Positions 53,704 through 61,615 of a stretch of 64,000 bases of DNA are shown here, one piece after another. The notes below the pieces were generated by a model. That model did not search any database and was not told the DNA's origin. It saw only the letters and a program-made list of their open reading frames with translations. Numbering within the stretch: position 1 is the first letter of the stretch; each line of letters begins with the position of its first letter. A program made the translations under genes and the position numbers. The stretch lies in contig NZ_WBMT01000001.1 in assembly GCF_008923185.1 (NCBI RefSeq), forward strand, positions 62,001 through 126,000, given 5' to 3'. This DNA comes from Actinomadura rudentiformis (lineage in GTDB: Bacteria > Actinomycetota > Actinomycetes > Streptosporangiales > Streptosporangiaceae).

Positions 53704-54111
53704 ATGAACAGATCTTCAGATGAGCAGATTTTGGAGCTCGACGGTTGTGCGGTGCGCGTGGTGGATGCGCCGCGGGTCGCCTCGGTGTGCGAGCGGATGC
53801 CCGCCGAGCAGGATCTGGAGGACACCGCCGAGGTGTTCGGGCTGCTGGCCGACTCCAGGCGGCTGCGTCTGCTGGTGGCGTTGTTGGACGGTGAGTTGTG
53901 CGTGTGCGATCTGGCGGCGGTCAGCGGTATGAGCGAGTCGGCGGCCTCGCACGCGCTTCGGCTGCTGAGGGCGCACCGGGTGGTGAGCGTGCGACGTTCC
54001 GGCCGGATGGCCTACTACCGGTTGGCCGACGCGCATGTGCGGATGCTGTTGGATCTGGCCATGGCCCATATCGAGCACACCGAGGCCGTCCACCCCGAAC
54101 GGGAGCTGTGA
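53704..54111 (+). CDS. ArsR/SmtB-family metal-responsive repressor
   Basis: I start at MNRSSDEQILELDGCAVRVV (135 aa). The winged HTH reads VFGLLADSRRLRLLVALLDG, ELCVCDLAAVSGMSESAASH, ALRLLRAHRVVSVRRSGRMA. The alpha3-type metal site ELCVCDL (ELCVCD) is that of ArsR/CadC/CmtR sensors for As, Cd or Pb. C-terminal His residues (HIEHTEAVH) could form a second Zn site. Its TGA overlaps the ATG of the CDF exporter, so it represses a metal-efflux operon including itself. Confidence 0.9.
   Translation: MNRSSDEQILELDGCAVRVVDAPRVASVCERMPAEQDLEDTAEVFGLLADSRRLRLLVALLDGELCVCDLAAVSGMSESAASHALRLLRAHRVVSVRRSGRMAYYRLADAHVRMLLDLAMAHIEHTEAVHPEREL
53705..53718. promoter_or_regulatory. Possible ArsR/SmtB operator at the start codon
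   Basis: TGAACAGATCTTCA, with TGAA/TTCA ends around AGATCT, overlaps the ArsR start and resembles the TGAA-type arms of SmtB/CadC operators (TGAACA...TGTTCA). It is imperfect and may be chance. Confidence 0.3.
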
Positions 54112-55040
54112 TGGGCGCCGGGCACGGGCATGGGCACGGGCACGGCGCAGGCCAGGTTGCCGAGCATGCTGGAGGGCGGCACCGCTGGCGGCTGGGAGCG
54201 GCCTTCGCGCTGGTCGGCTCGTTCTTCGTGGTGGAGCTGGCGTACGGGCTGATCTCGGGTTCGCTGGCGCTGCTGTCGGACGCCGGGCACATGGCCGCCG
54301 ACGTGGTGACGTTGGCCGCGGCGCTGGTCGCCACCAAGATCGCGGCGCGCCCTGATTCCACCGGCCGTCGCACCTACGGGTCCTACCGGGCCGAGGTGTT
54401 CGCCTCCGGGTTCGCGGTGTTGGTGATGCTGGGCACCGCCGTCTACATCACGGTCGAGGCCCTGTCCCGGATCGGTGCCGACGCCGAGGTCTCCACCGGG
54501 CCGATGCTGGTGGTCGGAGCGCTTGGTCTGGCGGTCAACCTGGCCGCGCTGGTCCTGCTGCGCGCGGGCGCCGCCGACAGTCTGAACGTCAAGGGCGCCT
54601 ACCTGGAGGTGCTCGCCGACACCGCCGGATCGGTCGGCGTGATCGCAGCCGGCATCCTGGTCGCCGCCACCGGGCAGGTCCTGTTCGACACCCTGGTCGC
54701 GCTCGCCATCGCGGTGTTCGTCATCGTCCGCGCCCTGGTGCTGGGCCGCCAGGTGCTCGCGGTGCTCGGCCAGCATGCCCCCGAAGGCCTGGACGTCGAC
54801 GCCGTGGCCGGCGAACTGGCCGCCATCGACGGCGTCCAGGACGTGCACGACCTGCATCTGTGGACCTTGACCTCTGGCATGCATGTCGCGACCGCCCACC
54901 TGGTGACCGCCGAGCAGACCCACGCACACGCCGTCCTGGACCAAGCGCGCGACCTGCTTCGCGACCGCCACGCCATCGCCCACGCCACCCTCCAGGTCGA
55001 ACCCGCCGACCATGAAGGCTGCGACGAAGTCGGCTGGTGA
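54111..55040 (+). CDS. Cation diffusion facilitator (CzcD-like) metal exporter
   Basis: A 309-aa exporter with a His-rich start (MGAGHGHGHGHGAG), six membrane helices, and the CDF sites LLSDAGHMAADVV on helix 2 and YLEVLADTAGSVGV on helix 5 that bind the transported metal. A cytosolic C-terminal domain (VHDLHLWTLTSGMHVATAHL) is typical of the Zn-CDF family. It exports Zn, Cd or Co in exchange for protons. Translationally coupled to the ArsR repressor (TGATG overlap). Confidence 0.93.
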   Translation: MGAGHGHGHGHGAGQVAEHAGGRHRWRLGAAFALVGSFFVVELAYGLISGSLALLSDAGHMAADVVTLAAALVATKIAARPDSTGRRTYGSYRAEVFASGFAVLVMLGTAVYITVEALSRIGADAEVSTGPMLVVGALGLAVNLAALVLLRAGAADSLNVKGAYLEVLADTAGSVGVIAAGILVAATGQVLFDTLVALAIAVFVIVRALVLGRQVLAVLGQHAPEGLDVDAVAGELAAIDGVQDVHDLHLWTLTSGMHVATAHLVTAEQTHAHAVLDQARDLLRDRHAIAHATLQVEPADHEGCDEVGW

Positions 55041-55404
55041 CCCCCGCAGGCACCGCTTCCGGGGGATGTCTTGCTCACCACCGCCGCGGGACGTTGCGGG
55101 CCAAGATCGCCCTCCGCCAGCCCGTTGTCCCACCCTCCGCCAGCCTGTTGTCAGCCTTGCGTCGGCTCCCATCAACCCAACCGAGGAGAAACGACGATCG
55201 GCCGTGGCCTGTCTGCCGCAGTGCGGGCCGCCTACGCCGGTGAGATGAACGCCGCTCGCCATGCCGTCGGGCCCCCGCCGCCCGCTGGCAGCACCTGTAA
55301 CGGGCCCGCATCCTCTCCCAGCCCTGGCCCAGGCAGCACACCCGCAACCACCTCGCCATGCTCGCCCTGGTCGTTATCCAGCGCGCTCGCTCCAGCGGCG
55401 CTGC
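55041..55404. other. No gene seen (364 bp)
   Basis: After the exporter there is no supported gene or strong terminator hairpin before the sterol desaturase relic begins. Confidence 0.4.
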
Positions 55405-55610
55405 CGCTGGAGCCGGTCAGGCGTGGCTCCCTGGTCTTGCCGGCCGTCGCGGTGGCCTGCTCGTTCGCTGCCGAACGCACCCTGCTGTATCAGGCTGCCT
55501 GGAACAGCGCGCTGAACGACGACCGGCGCGACGTCGCCCATGCGTTGGTGACGAGACGCTCATGCTGGGGAGCGTCGCGGCGCTGCCACTGCTGGCCGCC
55601 CTCGTGCGCA
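55405..55610 (+). pseudogene. Sterol desaturase-like relic, frameshifted
   Basis: One frame gives LEPVRRGSLVLPAVAVACSF, AAERTLLYQAAWNSALNDDR, RDVAHALV and a second frame gives ETLMLGSVAALPLLAALV. This resembles the second and third helices of sterol desaturase/fatty-acid hydroxylase proteins (xPYxxAWN-x-DxxH/D-ALVNE). The His boxes that bind iron are missing. It runs directly into a MOSC relic in the same frame. Confidence 0.5.
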
Positions 55611-55890
55611 GATTTCGGCCCAACTTACTGATCAGCACGCCGGACAGCGCTCCCGGCTCGTTCCCCGAACTGCAGTAGATCGGGCAGCACCTCGACATCG
55701 GCGCGACCACTCTGGAGATCACCGCGCCCACACCCAGCTGCGTCATGATCAGCCACCCGGTCGCTGGCCTGCCCCGCGCCTGTGACCTGCTACGCACCAC
55801 GCACACCCAATCTGGGCACAACGCAGGCGTCTATGCGCGGCGTCGTACGCCCCGGGCATCGTCCGTCCAGGCGACACCAGGGCACCGGTG
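55607..55890 (+). pseudogene. MOSC-domain protein relic with premature stop
   Basis: RRFRPNLLISTPDSAPGSFP, ELQ, stop (TAG, where a Trp is usual), IGQHLDIGATTLEITAPTPS, CVMISHPVAGLPRACDLLRT. After a further shift YAPGIVRPGDTRAPV completes the C-terminus. The RRFRPN-, PTPRCVM-like and RPGD motifs define MOSC domains (YcbX type, Mo-cofactor linked). In-frame stop and frameshift make it dead; its end overlaps the TetR gene on the other strand. Confidence 0.72.
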
Positions 55891-56192
55891 ACGGCCGGTA
55901 GCCACCGTTCCAGGGGCTGGGGCCGGGTGAGGTGTGTGCGTGCGGCTTGAATCGTGTCGTCCAGATGGGCCTGGGCGAGCGTGACCAGGATCGCGTCCTT
56001 GTTGGGGAAGTACTGGTACAGCGAGCCGATCGAGAGTCCGGCTTGCGCGGCGATCCGGTCGGTGGTCCCCGAGGCGTAGCCGTGTTCGGCGAAAACGCGA
56101 GCCGCCGCAGCCAGAATCCGTGCGCGCGTGCGCCAGGCGCGCTGCTGTCTGGGCGTCTTCCTGGGCCGATGGGCCGACCTGGGAGGGGGCAT
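55749..56192 (-). CDS. TetR-family regulator, C-terminally truncated
   Basis: A 147-aa frame after CAGGAG. The N-terminal HTH is complete: TRARILAAAARVFAEHGYAS, GTTDRIAAQAGLSIGSLYQY, FPNKDAILVTLAQAHLDDT. The C-terminal ligand domain is only about 55 residues before the sequence becomes basic and low-complexity (HRRLRCAQIGCAWCVAGHRR), where it overlaps the MOSC relic. Normal members have ~190-200 residues. The DNA-binding half may still be active. It is divergent from the DUF5990 fusion gene. Confidence 0.75.
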   Translation of the reverse strand: MPPPRSAHRPRKTPRQQRAWRTRARILAAAARVFAEHGYASGTTDRIAAQAGLSIGSLYQYFPNKDAILVTLAQAHLDDTIQAARTHLTRPQPLERWLPAVTGALVSPGRTMPGAYDAAHRRLRCAQIGCAWCVAGHRRGAGQRPGG

Positions 56193-56222
56193 CGCGAGGC
56201 TCCTGACGCGAGTACAAAAAAC

Positions 56223-56234
56223 GAGGATTTCCTC
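56223..56234. promoter_or_regulatory. Small dyad upstream of the truncated TetR gene
   Basis: GAGGA-TT-TCCTC is a perfect 5-bp dyad lying between the divergent TetR and DUF5990-fusion genes, in the only AT-rich stretch. A TetR site is possible but the arms are short. Confidence 0.35.
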
Positions 56235-56276
56235 ATATTCTAGCCAGGTCTTCGGTAAACCCCTGGGAGGTATGTC

Positions 56277-56954
56277 ATGGCCAGGTCACTCGCATCGCAC
56301 GCCGCACGCCAGGAGGCCGCGCCGCCGGTCCTGATCGACAGCACCGTGCTGTTCCTGCTGCCGTTCATGGTGTACGTGCTGCACACGCTGAAAGAGCTGC
56401 TGAACGGGCGCGGCCGACGACGTACGCCGGTGGCGTGCGGCCTTGGGCGGGAGCCCCCGAGGGCCACGCGTTCGGCTGGGCTGCGAGAAGATGGTGGTGT
56501 GCTGGTGCGAATTGAGGCGTCGAATCTGCCGGGGCGAGACTGTGGTCGAGCGCCGGGATTCCCCGGCTACCGCAATATTCACGTCGGTGTCCAGAGGCGG
56601 GAGCGCCCGAGTGAGATCCTGGGACTGCGCCCGGGTGATGCTCGTTCGGCGGTGTGGGAGCTGGAGATTACCGCGACGCCGAAGGGGACCGGCTGGGATC
56701 TTCGGGGACCCCATGTTCAGGGACGGCCGGGTGGCCGGTTCGTGTATTTGTCGTGGGGCACCGTGGACGATGCCGGGGCGTTCTCGATGTTCCGGCGTGC
56801 CAAGGTGTGGTTCGACGGAGTCGAGCCCGACGTGCTGGACGCCGCGGTGGCAGGTGGGTTGTTGGTGGCTCGGCTGGGTTTGACCGACGGCCGGGGCCAT
56901 CCGTTGTGTGCGGCGGTCCGGCCGCCGCTCGTCGAATGGTCGGCCTCGGCCTAG
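56277..56954 (+). CDS. DUF5990 protein fused to a short membrane-type N-terminus
   Basis: GGGAGG six bases before the ATG starts a 225-aa frame. Residues 1-46 hold a hydrophobic helix (VLIDSTVLFLLPFMVYVLHT). Residues ~47-74 look like translated intergenic DNA (Arg/Pro-rich). From a GTG at 56499 the DUF5990 domain begins: VLVRIEASNLPGRDCGRAPG, PGYRNIHVGVQRRERPSEIL, GRPGGRFVYLSWGTVDDAGA. The likely history is a deletion fusing the start of a TetR-controlled membrane gene to an intact DUF5990 gene. DUF5990 could also be translated from its own GTG. Function unknown. Confidence 0.75.
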   Translation: MARSLASHAARQEAAPPVLIDSTVLFLLPFMVYVLHTLKELLNGRGRRRTPVACGLGREPPRATRSAGLREDGGVLVRIEASNLPGRDCGRAPGFPGYRNIHVGVQRRERPSEILGLRPGDARSAVWELEITATPKGTGWDLRGPHVQGRPGGRFVYLSWGTVDDAGAFSMFRRAKVWFDGVEPDVLDAAVAGGLLVARLGLTDGRGHPLCAAVRPPLVEWSASA

Positions 56955-57237
56955 GACTGCCCTGGCGAGGTGGCCAGGATGCTGCACACCTGGTCGCGCA
57001 GTCGGCGGGCTGGACCACGAGACACCATGAATGGCCGGGGTGGTGGAACCCAATGTCGTTGCGGCGATCAGGGGTTGAGGTGCGGATCATGCCAGTTGCA
57101 GAAGGCCCTTAGCCGGGTTGTTTGCCGGTGCCTTGGTGGGCGCGGCATGGGGGTACTTCAGGGCCTAGAAGACAGAAATGTGGTCGGTATAGCCCCTGCA
57201 ACCGCAGCACGGTCTGGGCGCTCACCATGTGGCGCAC
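56955..57237. other. No gene seen (283 bp)
   Basis: Nothing supported lies between the DUF5990 gene and the DUF305 scrap. Confidence 0.4.
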
Positions 57238-57349
57238 TCGATGCCCGCGGTGCGCCGCTATCGCGGAGCATCTGCTGCATCGCTTCGATCTCTGCGCGCT
57301 GGCCGTTGACGATGCTGTCGGCCAGGCTGCGAACTTCCGCTTGAACGCG
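57238..57349 (-). pseudogene. DUF305 protein, C-terminal scrap
   Basis: The minus strand encodes RVQAEVRSLADSIVNGQRAE followed by IEAMQQMLRDSG, the last helix of DUF305/ferritin-like proteins (xVxxLAxxIxxxQxxEIxxMxxML). The His-x-x-Met metal helices upstream are absent. DUF305 genes often occur with copper genes; the neighbour is a CopC-like gene. Confidence 0.6.
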
Positions 57350-57369
57350 GGTGCGGTCAGGCCGCTCGG

Positions 57370-58005
57370 TTAACGTGCACGGCGCCGGCCTCGCCGGAAC
57401 GACATGGCAGCGGCGGCCACCACTGCCGCCCCCACAGCGCCGAGCAATATCAGCCCCCACGAGAATCCCGAGGAGGACTGCTCGCCCGGACGCTGGGTCT
57501 GCGTCGGAGTGGGCACGGAGCCCGCAGGCGCGGAAGCGGCCGATGGCTGCGGCGCGACGGGACCAGGTTTGAACGTGAACTCCCGCGCCCCGCTGATCAC
57601 ATGTCCGTCGACCGACACCGTCCGGTACGCCACCTGATACGCCCCTGGCTTCGTCAGCGGCATCAGCCCCTGACGAACGACCGCTCTGCCGACCAGAGCA
57701 CTGCCTGAGTCGGCACGTGCACCGTCCGGGCCGGTCACCCTGATGACGGTGAACTGGCTGTTGACGGGCTGGTTGAAGGTGAGCACCACTTGGTTCGGTG
57801 AGGCGGTCTGAACGGACTTGTGCTCGGGCGTGATGCTCTTGAGCTCTGCGTGCGCGTCGGCCGAGGGCGCTACGAGCGGCACTGTCGCGGCGGCGGCGAG
57901 GACGGCCGCCAAGGCCCTCAACGTCCCGTGCAGTCCGAGGCGCGCTGCGGTCGTGCGCAGGCGGCCAGGTTGGGGGAGCCCGAGTGCGGCGGAGTGATGG
58001 ATCAC
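57370..58005 (-). CDS. CopC-domain copper-binding membrane-anchored protein
   Basis: I start at the GTG six bases after GGAGG, 211 aa. A signal peptide (~1-50) ends ...PSADA before HAELKSITPEHKSVQTASPN, so the mature protein begins with the His used for Cu(II) by CopC. The beta domain continues VVLTFNQPVNSQFTVIRVTG and VSVDGHVISGAREFTF, with the second conserved His. A Pro/Ser/Thr linker and a C-terminal helix (SWGLILLGAVGAAVVAAAAM) anchor it. It likely binds copper outside the membrane. A BlaI-type operator lies in the gap before the divergent BlaI gene. Confidence 0.9.
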   Translation of the reverse strand: MIHHSAALGLPQPGRLRTTAARLGLHGTLRALAAVLAAAATVPLVAPSADAHAELKSITPEHKSVQTASPNQVVLTFNQPVNSQFTVIRVTGPDGARADSGSALVGRAVVRQGLMPLTKPGAYQVAYRTVSVDGHVISGAREFTFKPGPVAPQPSAASAPAGSVPTPTQTQRPGEQSSSGFSWGLILLGAVGAAVVAAAAMSFRRGRRRAR

Positions 58006-58119
58006 AACTGGCCTCCAGGGCCGGGTGTTTCCTTCGAGGTGTCCGATCCGAGGTTGTGGGCGAATACGTCTGCCGGTAGGAAGATCACCGGTTCGACGCT
58101 CGGCGTATCGGTAGCCTAT

Positions 58120-58136
58120 TTCTACGTACTGTAGAA
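58120..58136. promoter_or_regulatory. BlaI-type operator between CopC and BlaI genes
   Basis: TTCTAC-GTACT-GTAGAA is a perfect 6-bp dyad midway between the divergent CopC and BlaI starts. Its CTAC...CTGTAGAA matches the site before the DsbA-VKOR operon at 51116-51130. Confidence 0.7.
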
Positions 58137-58263
58137 GTTGGCTGGGCATAGCGTAGGGCAGACCGGAGGCTGGTCGAGGTCCTTGGCCGTACGGATGGGG
58201 GTGCCCTCACGGTCATGCGGCTAGTGTTCAGGGAACCCATGGGGACGGTGAAGGCGGTGAGAC

Positions 58264-58641
58264 ATGAGGCTCGGTGAACTCGAACGCGCGGTGATGAACG
58301 AGCTGTGGGCACGGCCGGAGGGTGCGCTGGCCAGTGATCTAGTGAGCGTTCTGCCGTCCGGGCCGGCGCACACGACAGTTCTCACCATCCTGGACCGGCT
58401 CGTGCGCAAGGGTCTGGTGACGCGAGTCAAGGAAGGCCGTGCGCACCGCTACAGCGCGCTGCAGACCAAGGACGTGCATGTGGCCGAGGTGATGCACGAG
58501 GCCTTTGCCGGGGCGCGGGACCGGGAGTCGGCGCTCAGCCACTTCCTCGATTCGGTCAGTGCCGACGATGTGGCCGCTCTGCGCCGGGTGCTCGATGCGC
58601 TCGACGACCCTGGTGCAGGCGCCGGGGAGCGGTCAAAGTGA
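58264..58641 (+). CDS. BlaI/MecI/CopY-family repressor
   Basis: A 125-aa protein with the BlaI winged HTH: RLGELERAVMNELWARPEGA, AHTTVLTILDRLVRKGLVTR, VKEGRAHRYSALQTKDV. The C-terminal helix pair (ESALSHFLDSVSADDVAALR) is the dimerisation part cleaved or released on induction. It overlaps the M56 peptidase gene by 4 nt (GTGA), the usual BlaI-BlaR pairing. In mycobacteria BlaI homologues sense envelope stress; copper is the signal for CopY. Confidence 0.93.
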   Translation: MRLGELERAVMNELWARPEGALASDLVSVLPSGPAHTTVLTILDRLVRKGLVTRVKEGRAHRYSALQTKDVHVAEVMHEAFAGARDRESALSHFLDSVSADDVAALRRVLDALDDPGAGAGERSK

Positions 58642-59579
58642 TCTTGAAGCCGCTGCTGGTGGCCGTGTGCTTCTTCGGTTTGGCGGTCGTGCTGCTCGGG
58701 CCCGTTCCATCCATGCTGTCGAAGGCGGGCTGGGCCGAACGCAGCCCCAGGGCGGGCCTGGTGCTCTGGCAGGCGATAACCTCAGCCGCAGGGCTGTCCA
58801 TGGTGATCGCCGCGCTGGCGCTGGCGGTCGCCCCCCTCGCGCTCACCTTCCGCCATGGGCTGCATGTCTTCGTGATCCAGACGCTGGAGGGACGGCCGCT
58901 GGACGGTCTCGGGGCGAGCGAGGTGGTGGCGTTGATCTGGGCAGTGGCGATCGCGGGATGGCTGCTCGCGCTCTTGGCGCGCACGACCATCCAGAACGCG
59001 CGGCTGCGTGGCAAACACCGTGCGCGGATCGACCTGGTGGCCGAACGGTCCGAGCGATACCAGGGTGTCCAGGTCATCGATCATCCTGCCGCGGCCGCGT
59101 ACTGCCTGCCTGGCATGCGGGCCCGCGTAGTGATCACTTCAGGGCTGATCGGCCTGCTCGACGAGCGTGAGCTGGTCGCCGTGCTCGACCACGAACGGGC
59201 CCACGCCCGTGGCAGGCATCACCTGATACTGCTGCCGTTCGACGTGCTCGCCGCCGCAGTACCGCGCTTGCCCGCCGTGAGGCTCGCCCGCCAGTGCGCA
59301 GCCCGGTTGGTGGAAATGCTGGCCGACGACCACGCCCGCCGGCGCAACGGCGGCCCCGTCGTCGCGCTCGCGCTCCTGCGGCTCGCGGCGAGCCGGGCGG
59401 AGTCGGGGGCGCTTCCGCAAGGGGCGCTGGGTGCGGCCGATCACGCCGTGGTCGCGCGGGCGCGCCGCCTCACCGAGCCGGTGACACCGGTCCCGGCCTG
59501 GCAGTGCGTGCTCACATATCTCAGCGCATTCGGCCTCGTTGCGATCCCGATGACGCTGCTCGTTCCCTGTCTGACCTGA
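58638..59579 (+). CDS. M56-family (BlaR1-like) membrane metalloprotease
   Basis: A 313-aa protein with four to five helices (LLVAVCFFGLAVVLLGPVPS, AITSAAGLSMVIAALALAVA, LIWAVAIAGWLLALLARTTI) and a zinc-protease segment with HExxH as HERAH (~186, VLDHERAHARGRHHLILLPF). It lacks the penicillin-binding sensor domain of true BlaR1. Such proteins cleave or activate BlaI-type repressors. It overlaps the BlaI gene and so controls the local regulon. Confidence 0.92.
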   Translation: MILKPLLVAVCFFGLAVVLLGPVPSMLSKAGWAERSPRAGLVLWQAITSAAGLSMVIAALALAVAPLALTFRHGLHVFVIQTLEGRPLDGLGASEVVALIWAVAIAGWLLALLARTTIQNARLRGKHRARIDLVAERSERYQGVQVIDHPAAAAYCLPGMRARVVITSGLIGLLDERELVAVLDHERAHARGRHHLILLPFDVLAAAVPRLPAVRLARQCAARLVEMLADDHARRRNGGPVVALALLRLAASRAESGALPQGALGAADHAVVARARRLTEPVTPVPAWQCVLTYLSAFGLVAIPMTLLVPCLT

Positions 59580-59599
59580 CCGTCAGGCGCGGATCGCCC

Positions 59600-59860
59600 C
59601 GCTCAGGCCTCGATGAAACGGGCAGCTTTGGATCACCTGCGCCGGACACCGCGAGCTGCTTGCCCCACGCGCTCGCGTCCACCGGCGTCTTCAACCCGTC
59701 GAACGGGCTCGGCAGCACGAGCGGCTTGCCACGGACCAGCCCCTGCACGCCGCCTGCCAGGCAGGGTTGTGATCCCCGCCGACATGGCTGACGGTGCCGG
59801 ACACATGCTTCTGTGACAGATCCGAGAAGCTGCACTCCTCGCCCGCGCTTGCCGCAGTGT
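59600..59860 (-). pseudogene. Possible decayed gene, unidentified
   Basis: Two minus-strand frames give coherent protein-like text joined by one shift: ECSFSDLSQKHVSGTVSHVG, GDHNPAWQAA, then GLVRGKPLVLPSPFDGLKTP and VDASAWGKQLAVSGAGDP. The composition is coding-like, but I recognise no family. It may be a relic of an exported protein. Confidence 0.3.
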
Positions 59861-60018
59861 CGCGCGCCGTGCGTCCGTGGCGTGGACTGGTGACAGGGAC
59901 GAAAGTCCTCCGTACGCAGGTGAGCCGGCTCTGTGCGATGGACTTTCGCCCCTGTCTCTGGCGCGGCGGCGGCGATGTGCTGGTTGTGCAGGTTCCACTG
60001 ATCGAAGGAGGGGCTAGC

Positions 60019-60717
60019 ATGATCGGCTTTCGTACGGTCCTGCCCGTTCTCGGTGCGGCTGGTGCTTACGCGGCACTGGTGCGGCCCCGGCTGCTGAGCT
60101 GGGGAGCGACCAGCGAGGAGGCGAACCGTGTCTACCCGGGGGACGAACTCATTCCGGAGGCGACCGGTCAGAGCACGATGGCCGTCACCCTGCCTGCTCC
60201 GCCCGAGCGGGTGTGGCCTTGGCTGGTGCAGATGGGCCACGACCGCGGGGGCTGGTACAGCTGGGACCGGCTTGATAACACCGGGCATCCCAGTGCCGAA
60301 CGGATCGTCCCGGAGTGGCAGGGCGTCAAGGTGGGCGATCGAATGATCACCATGCCGAACGGGACGTCCTGGTTCACGGTGGCGATGCTGGACGAGCCCC
60401 GCACACTGGTGTTGCGGGCCGACCTTCAGGTGCCCACGGGCAGGCCCTTCGACCCCCGCGGTACCTACCCGTCGGCGTACACCGAGGGGGTCTGGGCCTT
60501 TCACCTTCAGCCGGTGGAAGACGGGCAGACCCGGCTCGTCGTCCGGACCCGAGGGCGCGGCAAGCCCCGCATCCCCGAGCGGGTCGCCGGGATCGTGCTG
60601 GGCGAGCCGGCCCACTTCATCATGCAGGTGCGCCAGTTCCAAAACCTTCGGCGACGCCTTCAGACGGAGCCGGCAGAGGCTGACCGGCCGCGCGTGACCG
60701 CCGGTTCCGGTGACTGA
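60019..60717 (+). CDS. SRPBCC-superfamily ligand-binding protein
   Basis: GAAGGAGG precedes the ATG of this 232-aa protein. One short hydrophobic N-terminus (~4-22) is followed by a START/SRPBCC-like fold: VTLPAPPERVWPWLVQMGHD, RGGWYSWDRLDNTGHPSAER, ADLQVPTGRPFDP and a C-terminal helix (AHFIMQVRQFQNLRRRLQTE). This pattern occurs in actinobacterial proteins annotated SRPBCC or polyketide-cyclase-like. The ligand is unknown. It is preceded by the decayed segment on the other strand. Confidence 0.85.
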   Translation: MIGFRTVLPVLGAAGAYAALVRPRLLSWGATSEEANRVYPGDELIPEATGQSTMAVTLPAPPERVWPWLVQMGHDRGGWYSWDRLDNTGHPSAERIVPEWQGVKVGDRMITMPNGTSWFTVAMLDEPRTLVLRADLQVPTGRPFDPRGTYPSAYTEGVWAFHLQPVEDGQTRLVVRTRGRGKPRIPERVAGIVLGEPAHFIMQVRQFQNLRRRLQTEPAEADRPRVTAGSGD

Positions 60718-61454
60718 CCACGATCGGAGAGGAGATCGACGTGGAGGCCAAACGCTGATCGGTCGAGATCTCCATCAGCACGGGGAGCATTTGCTGGCGA
60801 TGGTGACCGAGGCGTTCTCACATGCCGCCCGGCACGCCCGCGCGAACGCGGAGCACCCCTCCTGCGATAGCCCGCCCCACTCGACGACGACCCGTAGTGA
60901 GCCGACATGACCAGTCGTCAGGCAAGGGGCGCCGGTCGAGATGCATCCATGCCGCATCCCGTGAGCGCGGAGGTTTGCTGGTCATGGAGTCGGCGGATGA
61001 TCAGATGGCCGGTGAGGAACGGCACGCCGGTCGGCGTTGCCGCGAGGAGGTCTGCGAGCGCCGATTCCGAGCCCGAGTCGGTGTGCGTCCTGGGCTGCTC
61101 GGTCGACCGTCCCATAGAGGTCTGAGCGTCGGTTGGCGGCTGCTTGGCGATGGCTTGGGGGTGCTGAAGGGCGTCGGCGCGGTCGGCGCGGAGGCCGGAG
61201 TCGTATACCCGGTCCACGACCATGGAGGACACCTGTGGCAGTGGCGAAATGACGACAGGGAGCGCCAGCCTGATCGCCCAATGAAATCCGGTCGCCCCAT
61301 CGCCGAAGCAGGTTGCGGTCGAACCCCAAGCGTCGGCGCAGTCGATGGAACCGCGTTTATCCCTCTGGCGTGCACCGCGTTCTCCCAGAGATGTCCCTTG
61401 CCTGTCACTTTCGGCGACGGTAGGCCGTTGCGCCGAGGCGGCAGCAGGTTCGGA
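60718..61454. other. Gene-poor segment (737 bp)
   Basis: No gene I can support. A plus-strand 66-codon frame (60710-60910, GTG overlapping the SRPBCC stop) has LHQHGEHLLAMVTEAFSHAA, and a minus-strand stretch near 61000-61060 reads ATPTGVPFLTGHLIIRRLHD. Both look weakly protein-like and may be debris. Confidence 0.4.
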
Positions 61455-61475
61455 GGTCCCTTTATGGCAGGGACC
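61455..61475. promoter_or_regulatory. Inverted repeat upstream of the DoxX-like gene
   Basis: GGTCCC-TTTATGGCA-GGGACC is a perfect 6-bp dyad 141 bp upstream of the DoxX-like start. A second dyad GTTGG-GGGT-CCAAC lies at 61521-61534. Their GGGAC cores recall DevR half-sites, but the spacing differs. Confidence 0.4.
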
Positions 61476-61615
61476 GTTGGGTCGTGGCTTGAGCCGCGTT
61501 CGGGGTCTTAGGTCCTGGTTGTTGGGGGTCCAACGCTCCTACCGGGCACTGGGGTGCTCGGGAGACGGTGTCCTCAGCCGGATCACCGAGGTCCGGATCT
61601 CCGGAGAGAGGTGTG

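Noticed and set aside
56161..56185. GGGCCGATGGGCC-like dyad resembling a DevR site
   Set aside because: It lies inside the coding start of the TetR gene and encodes part of its N-terminus; probably chance in GC-rich DNA.
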